From Prorocentrum cordatum (lineage: Eukaryota; Sar; Dinophyceae; Prorocentrales; Prorocentraceae), in NCBI GenBank assembly GCA_963575745.1, contig CAUYUJ010019100.1:1-64000 (forward strand): 64,000 bases of DNA, written 5' to 3'. Every line of letters starts with the position of its first letter. The stretch's first letter is position 1. Below the pieces are notes generated by a model. That model was not told the origin of the DNA and did no database searches. It was given only the letters and a program-made list of their open reading frames with translations. Shown one piece after another: positions 51,587 through 59,843 of this stretch. A program made the position numbers and the translations under genes.

Positions 51587-51667
<81 letters not shown>
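50821..51667 (+). repeat. CAT microsatellite with GGGACACC interruptions
   Basis: About 850 bp of ATC/CAT. CGGGACACCAT and CGGGGCACAGT boxes interrupt it at intervals, linking it to the GGGACACC array that follows. Confidence 0.95.
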
Positions 51668-51668
<1 letters not shown>

Positions 51669-51910
51669 CGCGGGACACCGCGGGACACCGGCGGGACACC
51701 GCGGGACACTGCGGGACACCGCGGGACACCGCGGGACACCGCGGGACACCGGCGGGACACCGCGGGGCCCCGGCCGCCCGGAAGGGAATCATTTGGTCCG
51801 GCCGCGCCTCAGGCACACGGGACACCAGCGGGACACCGGCGGGACACCGCGGGGCCCCGGCCGCCCGGAAGGGAATCATTGGGTCCGGCCGCGCCTCAGC
51901 CACAGGAGAC
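51668..51910 (+). repeat. GGGACACCGC minisatellite and ~85-bp tandem duplication
   Basis: GGGACACCGC(G) repeated about ten times. Then GGGGCCCCGGCCGCCCGGAA plus GGGAATCATT.GGTCCGGCC occurs twice, separated by more GGGACACC units. Confidence 0.9.
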
Positions 51911-52019
51911 TTTCTCTCGCCCGCCCTCGCAGCTTCGCCTCGCCCGCACGGCACGCACGAACACGAAACCGAAATCGATTTCCCGGTAGGGGGGCTCTCC
52001 GTTCCACTTCGATCTCACC

Positions 52020-52800
52020 CCCCAACCTCCGACCATGACAAGCACAGCGTAACACATGAACACGAAGCACAACATGGCAGAACATTGCAGAACATAACAC
52101 GACATACCACACCATAAAATACCATAATTGAGCATAAGCGAGCACTCATTGACGAAACATATCATATCATGGCACAGCGTTCAGAACATGTCATAACACA
52201 CCAACGGAGCATAGCGACGAACACAACATGCCACCGTATAGTATAACATAACCAGACAATATCATGACATGACATGACGGAACATCACATGGTAGTGTCA
52301 TTTCAAACCAAACCATGGCATATCACCACATACCATGCCTACTCATATCATGACATAACAGAAGAAGAACATGACACAACATACCATCACCTAACAACCA
52401 TGACATAACATAGCAAGTCATGATACACTGCATCACAACATAACATCACAAAGCATGTCATACCAAAGCATTGCAGAACATAACATGGCATACCACACCA
52501 TACCATAACAGGACCGATCATAACCTAACACGTCCTGACGTCATATCACCACACAGCCTTCAGAATTTGTCATAACACGCCAACATAGCATAGCGACGAA
52601 CGCGACAGAGCACAACACGTCACAATCTAATATAGCATAACGTAACGCAATCATGGCAGAACATGGAAAGTATCAGTACGCACCCGACCATGACATAACA
52701 TCACATACCGTACCATATCACATTATGCACAACATAGTGGACATAACATCCGATACACCCAACAAACCAGAGCACAATTTATCATCACATAACAAGACAC
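52020..52800 (+). repeat. ACATAACATG degenerate low-complexity block
   Basis: AACATAACA, CATGACATA and CATACCA pentamer-decamer variants fill 780 bp; the same motif occurs at 50505-50550, before the CAT block. AT-rich for this window. No gene. Confidence 0.9.
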
Positions 52801-53229
52801 AGCGGTGCCAGACCCCCAGTTGTCCAAAGAATCCCTGAGTCCTTGCCGCCGCCCCGCTGCGGGCGCCCTCCTCGCCTGCGTCCCTCAGTCTAAGGATGGG
52901 AGGGGGGAAGAAGGAGGAGGGGAAGGAGGCATGGGCCAGGAGGAGGAGGACAGGGGCCCAAGGTTTCCCTGGGGATCGCCCGAAGCGAATAACTGTAAGT
53001 ATATATATACATGTTTTGGCCAGTTCTTATGTTTCGTCCAAGCTCCGCATGTCGGGGGACACGCCCGACCTGACCGTAGGCCCCTCCCCCACGGGGGGGC
53101 CGGCTCGGCGCCCCGGCCCGCTCTCTCCAACAAGCCCGGTGTGCGGGGGCCCCCCGTGGAGGCCGAGGACCGCCCGAGGGCCTCCCGTCCCGTCCTTGCC
53201 GCGCGGCGAGGAGGTTTGGCAGGGCTCGT
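52801..53229. other. No supported gene
   Basis: AGACCCCCAGTTGTCC at the left edge matches AGACCCCAAGTTGTCC at 50425, the other edge of the low-complexity block. Nothing else recognised. Confidence 0.4.
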
Positions 53230-53450
53230 TTCGACTCCTCCGATTATGATTCGGTTCGACTTCCATGGATTACGATTCCGACTCGATCCGATTTCGGATT
53301 CCGAGTTGGGCGCCGACTTCTTATGGGGCGCGCGCTAGCCTGCCGGTTTCCGCCGATTCGACGTTTCCTGACTCGGCTGCCGGTTTCCGCCGATCCGGCT
53401 AATTTCGATCGCCGATCCGACTTATCGATTCGATTCTGGGCTCCCCTGGT
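53230..53450 (+). repeat. Dispersed repeat, family R copy 2
   Basis: Partner of 33890-34082: GATTCGATTC boxes, ACTCGGCTGCCGG and TCGATCGCCGATCC. Confidence 0.65.
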
Positions 53451-53475
53451 TTGGGCCGGCCGTCCTGTGGGTCCT

Positions 53476-53835
53476 TCAGTCAAGCCGCATGCTAAGGATG
53501 GGCAGCCTTACCGAAGGTACCCTTCCCAGACATAATCGCGTCGTAACAAAAATCAGGATCGGAGGTTTTTGCCAGTTTTCGGCCCCAGGGGGCCCTCGCA
53601 GGGCCTCAGGACCGTCAACAACCCAGGACGAAAAACCGGTCCCAGGGAAAGGGTCGGTACTTCCAGGGACGCCGTCCTGAAAAAAACAGGACGTCGCATG
53701 TCTGGGTTGCGTCCCTGCCCCTTCGGCCCAGCCTCGGCTGCTTCCGTTGGCCGCGCCCCGCTCGAAGAGCTCCGAAATGGGCTTCCAGGGCTCGTGCACC
53801 CTTGCTGTGCATCCTAGTGATACGGGCCGACCGTA
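53476..53835 (+). mobile_element. Inverted-repeat element, family S copy 2, split by family A
   Basis: TCAGTCAAGCCGCATGC to GGTACCCTT at the left, TTGCGTCCCTGCC to ACGGGCCGACCGTA at the right; the two halves join into the arrangement of 24031-24207 once the A copy is set aside. Confidence 0.82.
53525..53706 (+). mobile_element. CCCAGACATG element, family A, 2-bp TSD in S
   Basis: 182 bp, CCCAGACATAATCGCGTCGT to GTCGCATGTCTGGG. TT flanks both sides; the S copies at 24031 and 55718 have a single TT at this position. Confidence 0.93.
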
Positions 53836-54121
53836 ACTCGGGCCTCTGGCGGCCTTTCGTGACGGTCGTGGCACCTTGCGGACTGCGTCTCGGCGAGGCG
53901 CGCCTCCTGCGGGAGAGGGTCCCCAGGCGAGGAAATCTCAGGTGCCAAGGAAAATTCCCGCGGGGGTCGACTCAAACGGTGTTTTGGCGATTCCGTGTGC
54001 CGTTTTTCTGTTTCGATGTCGTTTTGCAGCAAAGGCGGATTGAAGACACAACGAGGGGAAACGACAACAGCATGAAAACAAAACAAATTGTTTAGGTCGA
54101 TCCCTGCATCCCCGAAAACCT
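53836..54121. other. No supported gene
   Basis: Nothing recognised. Confidence 0.35.
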
Positions 54122-54300
54122 CAAGAGCCACCCACGGCAAGGCCGCCTTGTGCCTCCCTCCGGCGCCAGAGAGGCTGCAGAGGTGGTGGCGCGACTGCCT
54201 GGAGGCCCGCGGGGCGCTGTTCGAGGGCCTCGTGGTGGAGCTGATGGAGCTGCGAGCTGGTGCCGCGGAGGACACGGGGGGTGAGGGAGCAGGCAAGGGA
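54122..54300 (+). CDS. Exon-like patch, unknown
   Basis: Forward frame with a helix-forming, well-mixed composition (RLQRWWRDCLEARGALFEG, then VVELMELRAGAAE). It stops being protein-like exactly where a family B copy begins (54301). No family recognised; splice sites uncertain. Confidence 0.3.
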
Positions 54301-54514
54301 CCCAGACCCCTTCACGCTCTTCACGCTGTGAAGCAAAAATCACGGCGAAAGGCTTTTCGCAATTTTTAGCCTCTGAGGGCCCTCACTGGGCCTCGGGACC
54401 GCCAAAAAACGATCACTCAGGGTGAAGAGCCAGTGAACCGGTCCCAGGGAAGGGGTCCAGACCTCTAGGGATCGAGGTTGGGAAAGCAAAATTACGATGT
54501 CGGAGGTCCCTGGG
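54301..54514 (+). mobile_element. CCCAGACCCC element, family B
   Basis: CCCAGACCCCTTCACGCTCT to GATGTCGGAGGTCCCTGGG, with small internal insertions (about 214 bp). Confidence 0.8.
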
Positions 54515-54577
54515 GGAGGAGGGGAGGGAGGCGGTCACTGAACACAGAGCTCCTTGGCCGACCGAGCGACGTGGTGG

Positions 54578-54736
54578 GCACAGTCAGCCCGCATGGTGGG
54601 GATGGGCAGCCTTCCCAGGGGCACCCTCGCATCCGTGCCTCCTCGGCCCACCCTCGGCCGCTCTCTCGCTGGCCGCGCCCCGCCCGCACAGCGTCGGCAT
54701 GGCCCTCCCAAGGCCCTTGCATCCTTTGTCGCGCGT
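54578..54736 (+). mobile_element. Inverted-repeat element, family S copy 4, right end lost
   Basis: ACAGTCAGCCCGCATGG through GGCCGCGCCCCGC to CCCTTGCATCC; the right terminus runs into a GAG tract. Confidence 0.7.
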
Positions 54737-54739
54737 CGA

Positions 54740-54833
54740 GGAGGAGGAGGAGGAGGAGGAGGAGGAGGAGGAGGAGGAGGAAGAAGAAGAAGAAGAAGAA
54801 GCAGAAGAAGAAGAAGAAGAAGAAGAAGAAAAA

Positions 54834-54864
<31 letters not shown>

Positions 54865-54925
54865 AAGAAGAAGAAGAGGAGGAGGAGGAGGAGGAGGAGA
54901 AAGAGGAGGAGGAGGAGCCTCCTGC
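54740..54925 (+). repeat. GAG / GAA microsatellite
   Basis: GAG, then about 110 bp of GAA, then GAG. Confidence 0.95.
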
Positions 54926-55070
54926 CCGAGAGAGAGCGGGGGGGCGAGGGGGCGGCGGGCTGCGGGTGCGCGCCTCCCGCTCCCGCCTCCCCCGAGGAGG
55001 TCCAGCGGGCGTGGCGCGGCTACACCCGGAGGCGGCGGCGCTGCTCCGCCTCCTTCGCCGCCTCCTCCTC
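54926..55070 (+). CDS. Exon-like patch with a possible IQ motif
   Basis: In one forward frame a short segment (SPEEVQRAWRGYTRRRRR, from about 54988) fits the calmodulin-binding IQ pattern: hydrophobic-Gln-x3-Arg-Gly-x3-Arg. The surrounding residues are low-complexity Ala/Pro/Ser/Arg, so this may be chance in Arg-rich GC-rich DNA. Confidence 0.2.
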
Positions 55071-55075
55071 CTCCG

Positions 55076-55375
55076 CCTCCCTCCGCTCACCCTCCGTCGT
55101 AATTATTCCCGCTCCTTCTCCCCCATCCTGTTCCCCCTCCTCCCTCTCGGCCTCCCCCTCCTCTCCTCGTGCTCACCCTCATCCCTCTCTTCCTCTTCTT
55201 CCGCCTCCTCCTCCTCCCCTCTCCTCGCCCTCCCTCTGCTCTTCCTCCCTGTCCACCTTCCCCCTCTTGCCCCTCTTGCCCCTCCTCCTCCTCCTCCTCC
55301 TCCTCCTCTTCTTCCTCCTCCTCCTCCTCCTCCTCCTCCTCCCCCTCCTCCTCCTCCTCTTCGTCATCCTCCTTT
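55076..55375 (+). repeat. CTC pyrimidine tract
   Basis: CTC/CCTCTT microsatellite. Confidence 0.95.
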
Positions 55376-55717
55376 ACCTTTCGTATGCCGTTTCGGCTCA
55401 ACATGTCCGATCCCCAGGGGGTCCGCTCGGATACCTCTGATCTGAGGCCAGATCCTTGCCTGCCTTCCGCCCGACCCTCACGGCACACATCTTGCCGCCG
55501 TGAGCTCCGTTCCCATGGGCCCTGCTTCTCTCGGGGAAAACTATGGCATTTCCAGCTCCTGAGGTGGGGCCGCGCAGGCGGTCTCGGGATCGCCGTGGTG
55601 AGGATCATCTCCCGTGCCCCGGCTCGTGCCGAAGCTCACTCCCGTCGTGGTGCCAGCTGCGTCTCACTGCACCTGCTGGCGCCCTGCTTCCTGGCCCTGC
55701 CTCCCACCAGGCCAGAC

Positions 55718-56080
55718 ACAGTCACCCCGCATAGTTAGGATGGGCAGTCTTGCCAAGGGTACCCTTGCATCCTCGCCTCTTCGGCCATCATTGGCCGCTT
55801 TCGTTGGCCGCGCCCCGCTCGAGACTCTTCCCCAGACACGCTACGTCCTATTTTTTTTTTCAGGACGGCTTCCCTGGAAGTCCCGACCCTTTCCCTGGGA
55901 CCAGTTTTTCGTCCTGAGTCGTTTGTAGACGGTCCCGAGGCCCAGCGAGGGCCCCCCGGAGCCGAAAATAACGAAAAACCAATCGTCCTGTTTTTTTACG
56001 ACGCGATCATGTTTGGGTCGACATGGGAGTCCAAGGCCCTCGCAGCCTTCTCGCGCATCCTTATGCTACGGGCCGGCTGT
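55718..56080 (+). mobile_element. Inverted-repeat element, family S copy 3, split by family A
   Basis: ACAGTCACCCCGCATAGTTA to CTCGAGACTCTTC at the left, TCGACATGGGAGTCCAAGG to ACGGGCCGGCTGT at the right. Confidence 0.82.
55830..56017 (-). mobile_element. CCCAGACATG element, family A (minus), 2-bp TSD in S
   Basis: 188 bp, CCCAGACACGCTACGTCCTA to ACGCGATCATGTTTGGG; TC flanks both sides. Confidence 0.92.
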
Positions 56081-56084
56081 ACTG

Positions 56085-56332
56085 CAACTGGAGTCCCTGC
56101 GGGCCGCCGCGCCCTGGGGCGGGGCAGCGAGGGCGGCGAGGGCGCTCTCTGCGGGAGCTCGGCGAGGACCCCCGCCATCCCCGACAGCAGAGGTGATCCT
56201 CCTGCTCGCGCCCGGAGTGCTGGTGGCCACCGTGGTGCCAGGTCTCTTCCACCTGCCGGGGCCGCTCGTGCTCGCGGTCTTGGGGCCCCCGTTTGTTCTC
56301 GTGGGGCTGGTGCTGCTTTGCAGAGGTGATGG
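56085..56332 (+). CDS. Exon-like patch with two hydrophobic segments
   Basis: A forward frame gives an Ala/Arg-rich lead and two membrane-helix-like stretches: EVILLLAPGVLVATVVPGLF (about 56190-56250) and PLVLAVLGPPFVLVGLVLLC (about 56262-56322). An AG/GTGATGG junction at 56324-56330 would serve as a splice donor. No family recognised. The hydrophobic pattern makes coding more likely than for other patches here. Confidence 0.35.
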
Positions 56333-56387
56333 TAACAAAAAGGGGAGACCGTGCGCAACGGAGGAGGAAGGAGGCGGGGGCTTGGAC

Positions 56388-56490
56388 TGCAGTCGGGGCG
56401 CTGAAGAAGGAGCCCCTTTCGTTGGAGAGGGGCTCGGTGTTACTTGATTGTCTTGCAGTTTGCCTTAGGTTTTCGGGAGGCTTTACATGT
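56388..56490 (+). repeat. Dispersed repeat, family H copy 2
   Basis: CAGTCGGGGCGCTGAAGAAG, GAGGGGCTCGGTGTTACTT and GGTTTTCGGGAGGCTTTACATG; partner at 48013-48110. Confidence 0.75.
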
Positions 56491-56630
56491 GAATGCGACC
56501 ACTTTGGAGGAAGCCCAGCCTTCAGGAACTGGGCGCTGCACAGTGACTTCGGCGGCGGCGCAGACTCGGTGCCCGGCCTCGGCGCTGGAGGCCAAGCGGC
56601 GCTCCCGGGGGCCCAGGCGCAGCAGGCGCC

Positions 56631-57041
56631 ATGGAGCAGAGCCTCGGGGACGAGGGCAGCTCAGTGTCGGCGCCGGTGGTGCCGTCCTCCGAGGTGCACG
56701 CCGGCGGTTGCGGCAAGCAGGTGGTCATCGAGGCTGTGCAGGCGGCGGAGGCCGAGCTTCCCCAGGCCAGCCACCCGAAGCATGAGGAGTACTGCGACCT
56801 GGGCGGGTCGGCCGTGACGGAGATCCGGATCGGCTCCGACGGGCATGACGGAGGCAGTCAGCGCAGTTGCGAGCGGTATAGCCGTCTCCGAATTGTTAAG
56901 CTGACAGCCGTATATCGAGACCTGTGCGGTGGACCAGGCGAGCGGTGGCATCGAATTGCACGTCGTCTCCCCCGCCATGGCCAAGATAGTGGTGCGGAAG
57001 ATTGCGACTACGGACTGGCCAAGATAATCTTGTCGGCCTGA
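56631..57041 (+). CDS. Possible exon or short gene, unknown
   Basis: A 136-codon forward frame with an ATG start and an acidic, well-mixed N-terminal half (EQSLGDEGSSVSAPVVPSSE, then VVIEAVQAAEAELPQASH). The second half is Arg-rich and less convincing, so an exon end near 56850 is possible. No family recognised. Confidence 0.3.
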   Translation: MEQSLGDEGSSVSAPVVPSSEVHAGGCGKQVVIEAVQAAEAELPQASHPKHEEYCDLGGSAVTEIRIGSDGHDGGSQRSCERYSRLRIVKLTAVYRDLCGGPGERWHRIARRLPRHGQDSGAEDCDYGLAKIILSA

Positions 57042-57577
57042 CCAGGTACAGTTAAAGAACGATGCTCGTCGATCAACGCAGTCGGTGTATCAGTCCCATC
57101 AGAGACTCCCCACGTAAATTGAGGGATCCCGAGGGCCGTGGCCGAGGAAGCGAGCCACGCTGCTGCGGGGTTGTCGACTCGTTTTCTGGGAGTTTGCTCT
57201 CGGACAGCTGGGGACGTCTCTTGGATGCGATGAGGCTGGATCTGGAAGGTCAGTTGGATAGGCCGAAAGAGGAACCAAATTCACCGTTCCCCCTTTTATC
57301 GGCGAAGTGGGTTTCGGTTTTTTCCCCCTGCCCGCCTTGAAGGAATGGCGAGGACGAGGTTTTGGCGTGAGAAGGTTGGATGTGGCTCCAGCTGGATCTA
57401 AGAGACCTCGTGGATGCCACCAACAAGGTTCACGGGAACCAGCACCAGCTGATCTTCCATGCTGCAGCGCAAGCGTGTGCCAAGCTGGCGCGGATCATGA
57501 AGCACCCTTTCCCAGGCGAGGGTCTGTCTGCGCGACCAGATTCTGATGCCATGAGATGGTCGCCGCTCCTCCCTGCC
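57042..57577 (+). other. Unresolved; weak exon-like segment
   Basis: A forward frame at about 57380-57560 has mixed composition (LRDLVDATNKVHGNQHQLIF, then AAAQACAKLARIMKHPF) before entering a CGT microsatellite. No family recognised. Confidence 0.25.
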
Positions 57578-57578
57578 A

Positions 57579-57610
<32 letters not shown>

Positions 57611-57613
57611 CGT
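57578..57613 (+). repeat. CGT microsatellite
   Basis: About 11 CGT units. Confidence 0.95.
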
Positions 57614-57714
57614 CGTCCCCCTATTCTGCCCCCTGATGGTGCTGCAGTCTCCTGTTCTCCTTCCGTGCCAGTGTAGTCAGTACAGCCCAACAGCAACATG
57701 GTTCGTGCGTTCTT

Positions 57715-57995
57715 TCGTTCACTCCTCCTTCTCCTCGTACTGGTCGGCCTCCTCCTCCTTCTCCTCCTCCCACTCCTCCTCCTCCTCCGTATCCCCTCCT
57801 CCCCATCCTCCTCCGTCGCCTCCTCCTCCTCCTCCTCTTCCTCCTCCGCCGCCCTATCCTCCTCCTCCTCTTCCTTCTCCTCCTCTTCCGCCTCGTCTTC
57901 CTCCTCCTCCTCCTCCTCCTCCTCCGCCCCCTTGATCCTCGTCGTCCTCCTCCTCCTCCTCCTCTGCTCTATCCTCTTCCTTCTTCTCCTTGTCC
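57715..57995 (+). repeat. CTC pyrimidine tract
   Basis: CTC microsatellite with CGC and TTC interruptions. Confidence 0.95.
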
Positions 57996-58235
57996 TCCTC
58001 GGCAGGCGGCGGGGCCGCGTCGCAGCGGCGTCGCCGGGGTGACGGCGGCGCGCCGGCCGAGGGACGGAGCTGTCGTCCCCGCGCGGCCGTCCAGAAGCGA
58101 CGCCGTGGCGGCCCGTTTGCCTCTCGCTCTGGGCTCGCTGTGTCTCTTGTCGTCCTCCTCGTCGTCCTCCTCCTCCTCGCCCTCGCCCTCGCCCTCCTGT
58201 CCCACCGTTCTCTCGTTTTTCATGCAGTGGCGGAG

Positions 58236-58436
58236 CGTCCCGGTTCGCCTATAGCCCCACCAAACAATGTTCTAAGAACCTCTTGTGGTATGCACGAAAT
58301 GTTCTTAGAACATTTCTGGTTGAGACCGTCTCGGATTAACACATCGTGTTAATGTTCTAAGAGAATTGTTTTTGTTCTTAGAACACTTCTGGGTTCTAGG
58401 AACATTTCGTGGTAGGACTATAGGAATGCCGGGACG
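58236..58436. mobile_element. Inverted-repeat element, family N, internally repetitive
   Basis: CGTCCCGG and then CCTATAGCCCCACCA at the left; the complement of the right end has CGTCCCGG and then CCTATAGTCCTACCA. The interior holds at least four GTTCTAAGAAC / GTTCTTAGAAC palindromes and TTAACACatcGTGTTAA. No target duplication is clear. Confidence 0.8.
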
Positions 58437-58479
58437 GTCGGTCCCTGCTCAAGCTCTGCTTCTCTTTCCTGCGCTCCTC

Positions 58480-58757
58480 CCCCCCCTCCTCCTCACGCCT
58501 ACCCCTCGTCACCCTCCCCCTCTGTCCTCCTCATCCTCCTCCTCCTTCTCCTGCTCCTCCTCTTCCTCCTCCTCCTCCTCCTCCTCCTCCCCTTTCTCCT
58601 CCTCCTCCTCTCTCCTCCTCCTCCTCCTCCTCCTCCTCCTCTCCTCCTCCTCCTCTCCTCCTCCCTCCTCCTCCTCCTCCTCCTCCTCCTCCTAGGGAAG
58701 GTACGTGCGCTCCTCCTCTTCCTCCTCCTCCTCTCCCTCCTCCCCCTTTTCCTTCCT
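58480..58757 (+). repeat. CTC pyrimidine tract
   Basis: CTC microsatellite ending just before the embedded spliced leader. Confidence 0.95.
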
Positions 58758-58759
58758 CC

Positions 58760-58781
58760 TCCGTTGCCATTTTGGCTCAAG
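58760..58781 (+). other. Relict dinoflagellate spliced-leader sequence
   Basis: 22 bases matching the dinoflagellate spliced leader with one mismatch (T for A at position 6); the conserved CCATTTTGGCTCAAG part is exact. The leader is normally joined to mRNA in trans and is not genomic at gene starts. Its presence here indicates that a mature transcript was reverse-transcribed and integrated. Confidence 0.85.
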
Positions 58782-59627
58782 CCAGTCTTGCCGCTGACTC
58801 AGGATGTTTTTGGCGCTGATTGTGGCATCGCGCGGCGCGCCTCCATGTTCCTGTCACTGGCGGCTCGTGCAGTCCTGGTGTCGTTGCATGTCATTCTGCA
58901 CTCAGGTATTATTGCCCTCGTCTTCGACACGGAGTTCAGTTCGACGTCGTGTGCCATTCGCGCAATGGGTCGCCACGTCTGGCCTGAGCTGGTCCTACTC
59001 TTGGTTACGCTCAATTTCGGCGGTGTATCCCTTCAGTGTTGTCCTTCCCTGAACGACCGATTTCTAGGTGGTCGTCGCGTCAGGCGTTTATAGGCACACG
59101 GGCCAGTTTGGGCGTCTACCCAAACCGCAAGCAGCATCGAGTTCAACGCTGCTACTCCTGTGTTTTTTTCCATCCCAGGAGCTCTCGGCCGTCATACGGC
59201 TTCGGCGATGCTGCTGCTCGGTCACGCACAGTGCTGGGCCCCCCAGGCCCGGTCTGCTTCTTCCTCGTGTCCCGTAGTGGCATCGCGTGGGCTACACCGT
59301 CAGCGCCGTCATCAGCGCCGGGCTCGTGCTGAAGTGCTTGGGCCGCCCATCATTGATGCTCCCGCGTCGTGCGTTCACGACGCAACCAGTGGGTTGCCGC
59401 CGGTATCCAACGTTGACTGGGGCTCGCCCTTGCGTTCTACTCCCTCCTCGAAGGCGTCTGGGCCCTGGGCTTCGGGCAGTGCGTCTTAGACTGGTTGGCT
59501 TACCGCGCCTCCTTCGAGTGCTGGCTCCTGCGCTTCCTTGTCCGAGCCCCCGATTGTGCCTGTTGGGGACTGTGGAGCTGCTTAGGGTCCGTCGTTCGCC
59601 GAACGTCTTGGACTTCTACTACCTCAA
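58782..59627 (+). pseudogene. Spliced-leader-tagged retrocopy, 5' part
   Basis: Directly follows the relict leader. The frame through the leader gives a hydrophobic, membrane-like peptide (SLAARAVLVSLHVILHSGII, then ELVLLLVTLNFGGVSLQC) to a stop at 59093; other frames stay open in pieces afterward. Frames change at least twice before a family F element at 59628. No family recognised. Most likely a decayed retrocopy; a spliced gene is less likely. Confidence 0.4.
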
Positions 59628-59799
59628 TCGGGGGTGGACAGAACCCCCAACAGTGACACGTCGATTAGTGAATTGTCCGTTTTCGGTTCTCGAGAGGGCG
59701 CCGTGGCCGTTATTTTCCAGGCTTGCGCCTGCCAGGTTTGGGCCCGAGGTCGTTTTCACTAAACCACGTTTTGCTAAAGGGGGGTCTGTCCATCCCCGA
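59628..59799 (+). mobile_element. TCGGG element, family F copy 2, 5-bp TSD
   Basis: 172 bp; TCGGGGGTGGACAGAACCCC and (complement of right end) TCGGGGATGGACAGACCCCC are the inverted ends. CTCAA at 59623-59627 and 59800-59804. Inserted within the spliced-leader-tagged sequence, so it is younger than that retroposition if both belong to one unit. Confidence 0.9.
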
Positions 59800-59843
59800 C
59801 TCAAGGTTCTGGATGTTGTCCCGCGGATGGCTACGGTCTCTTC

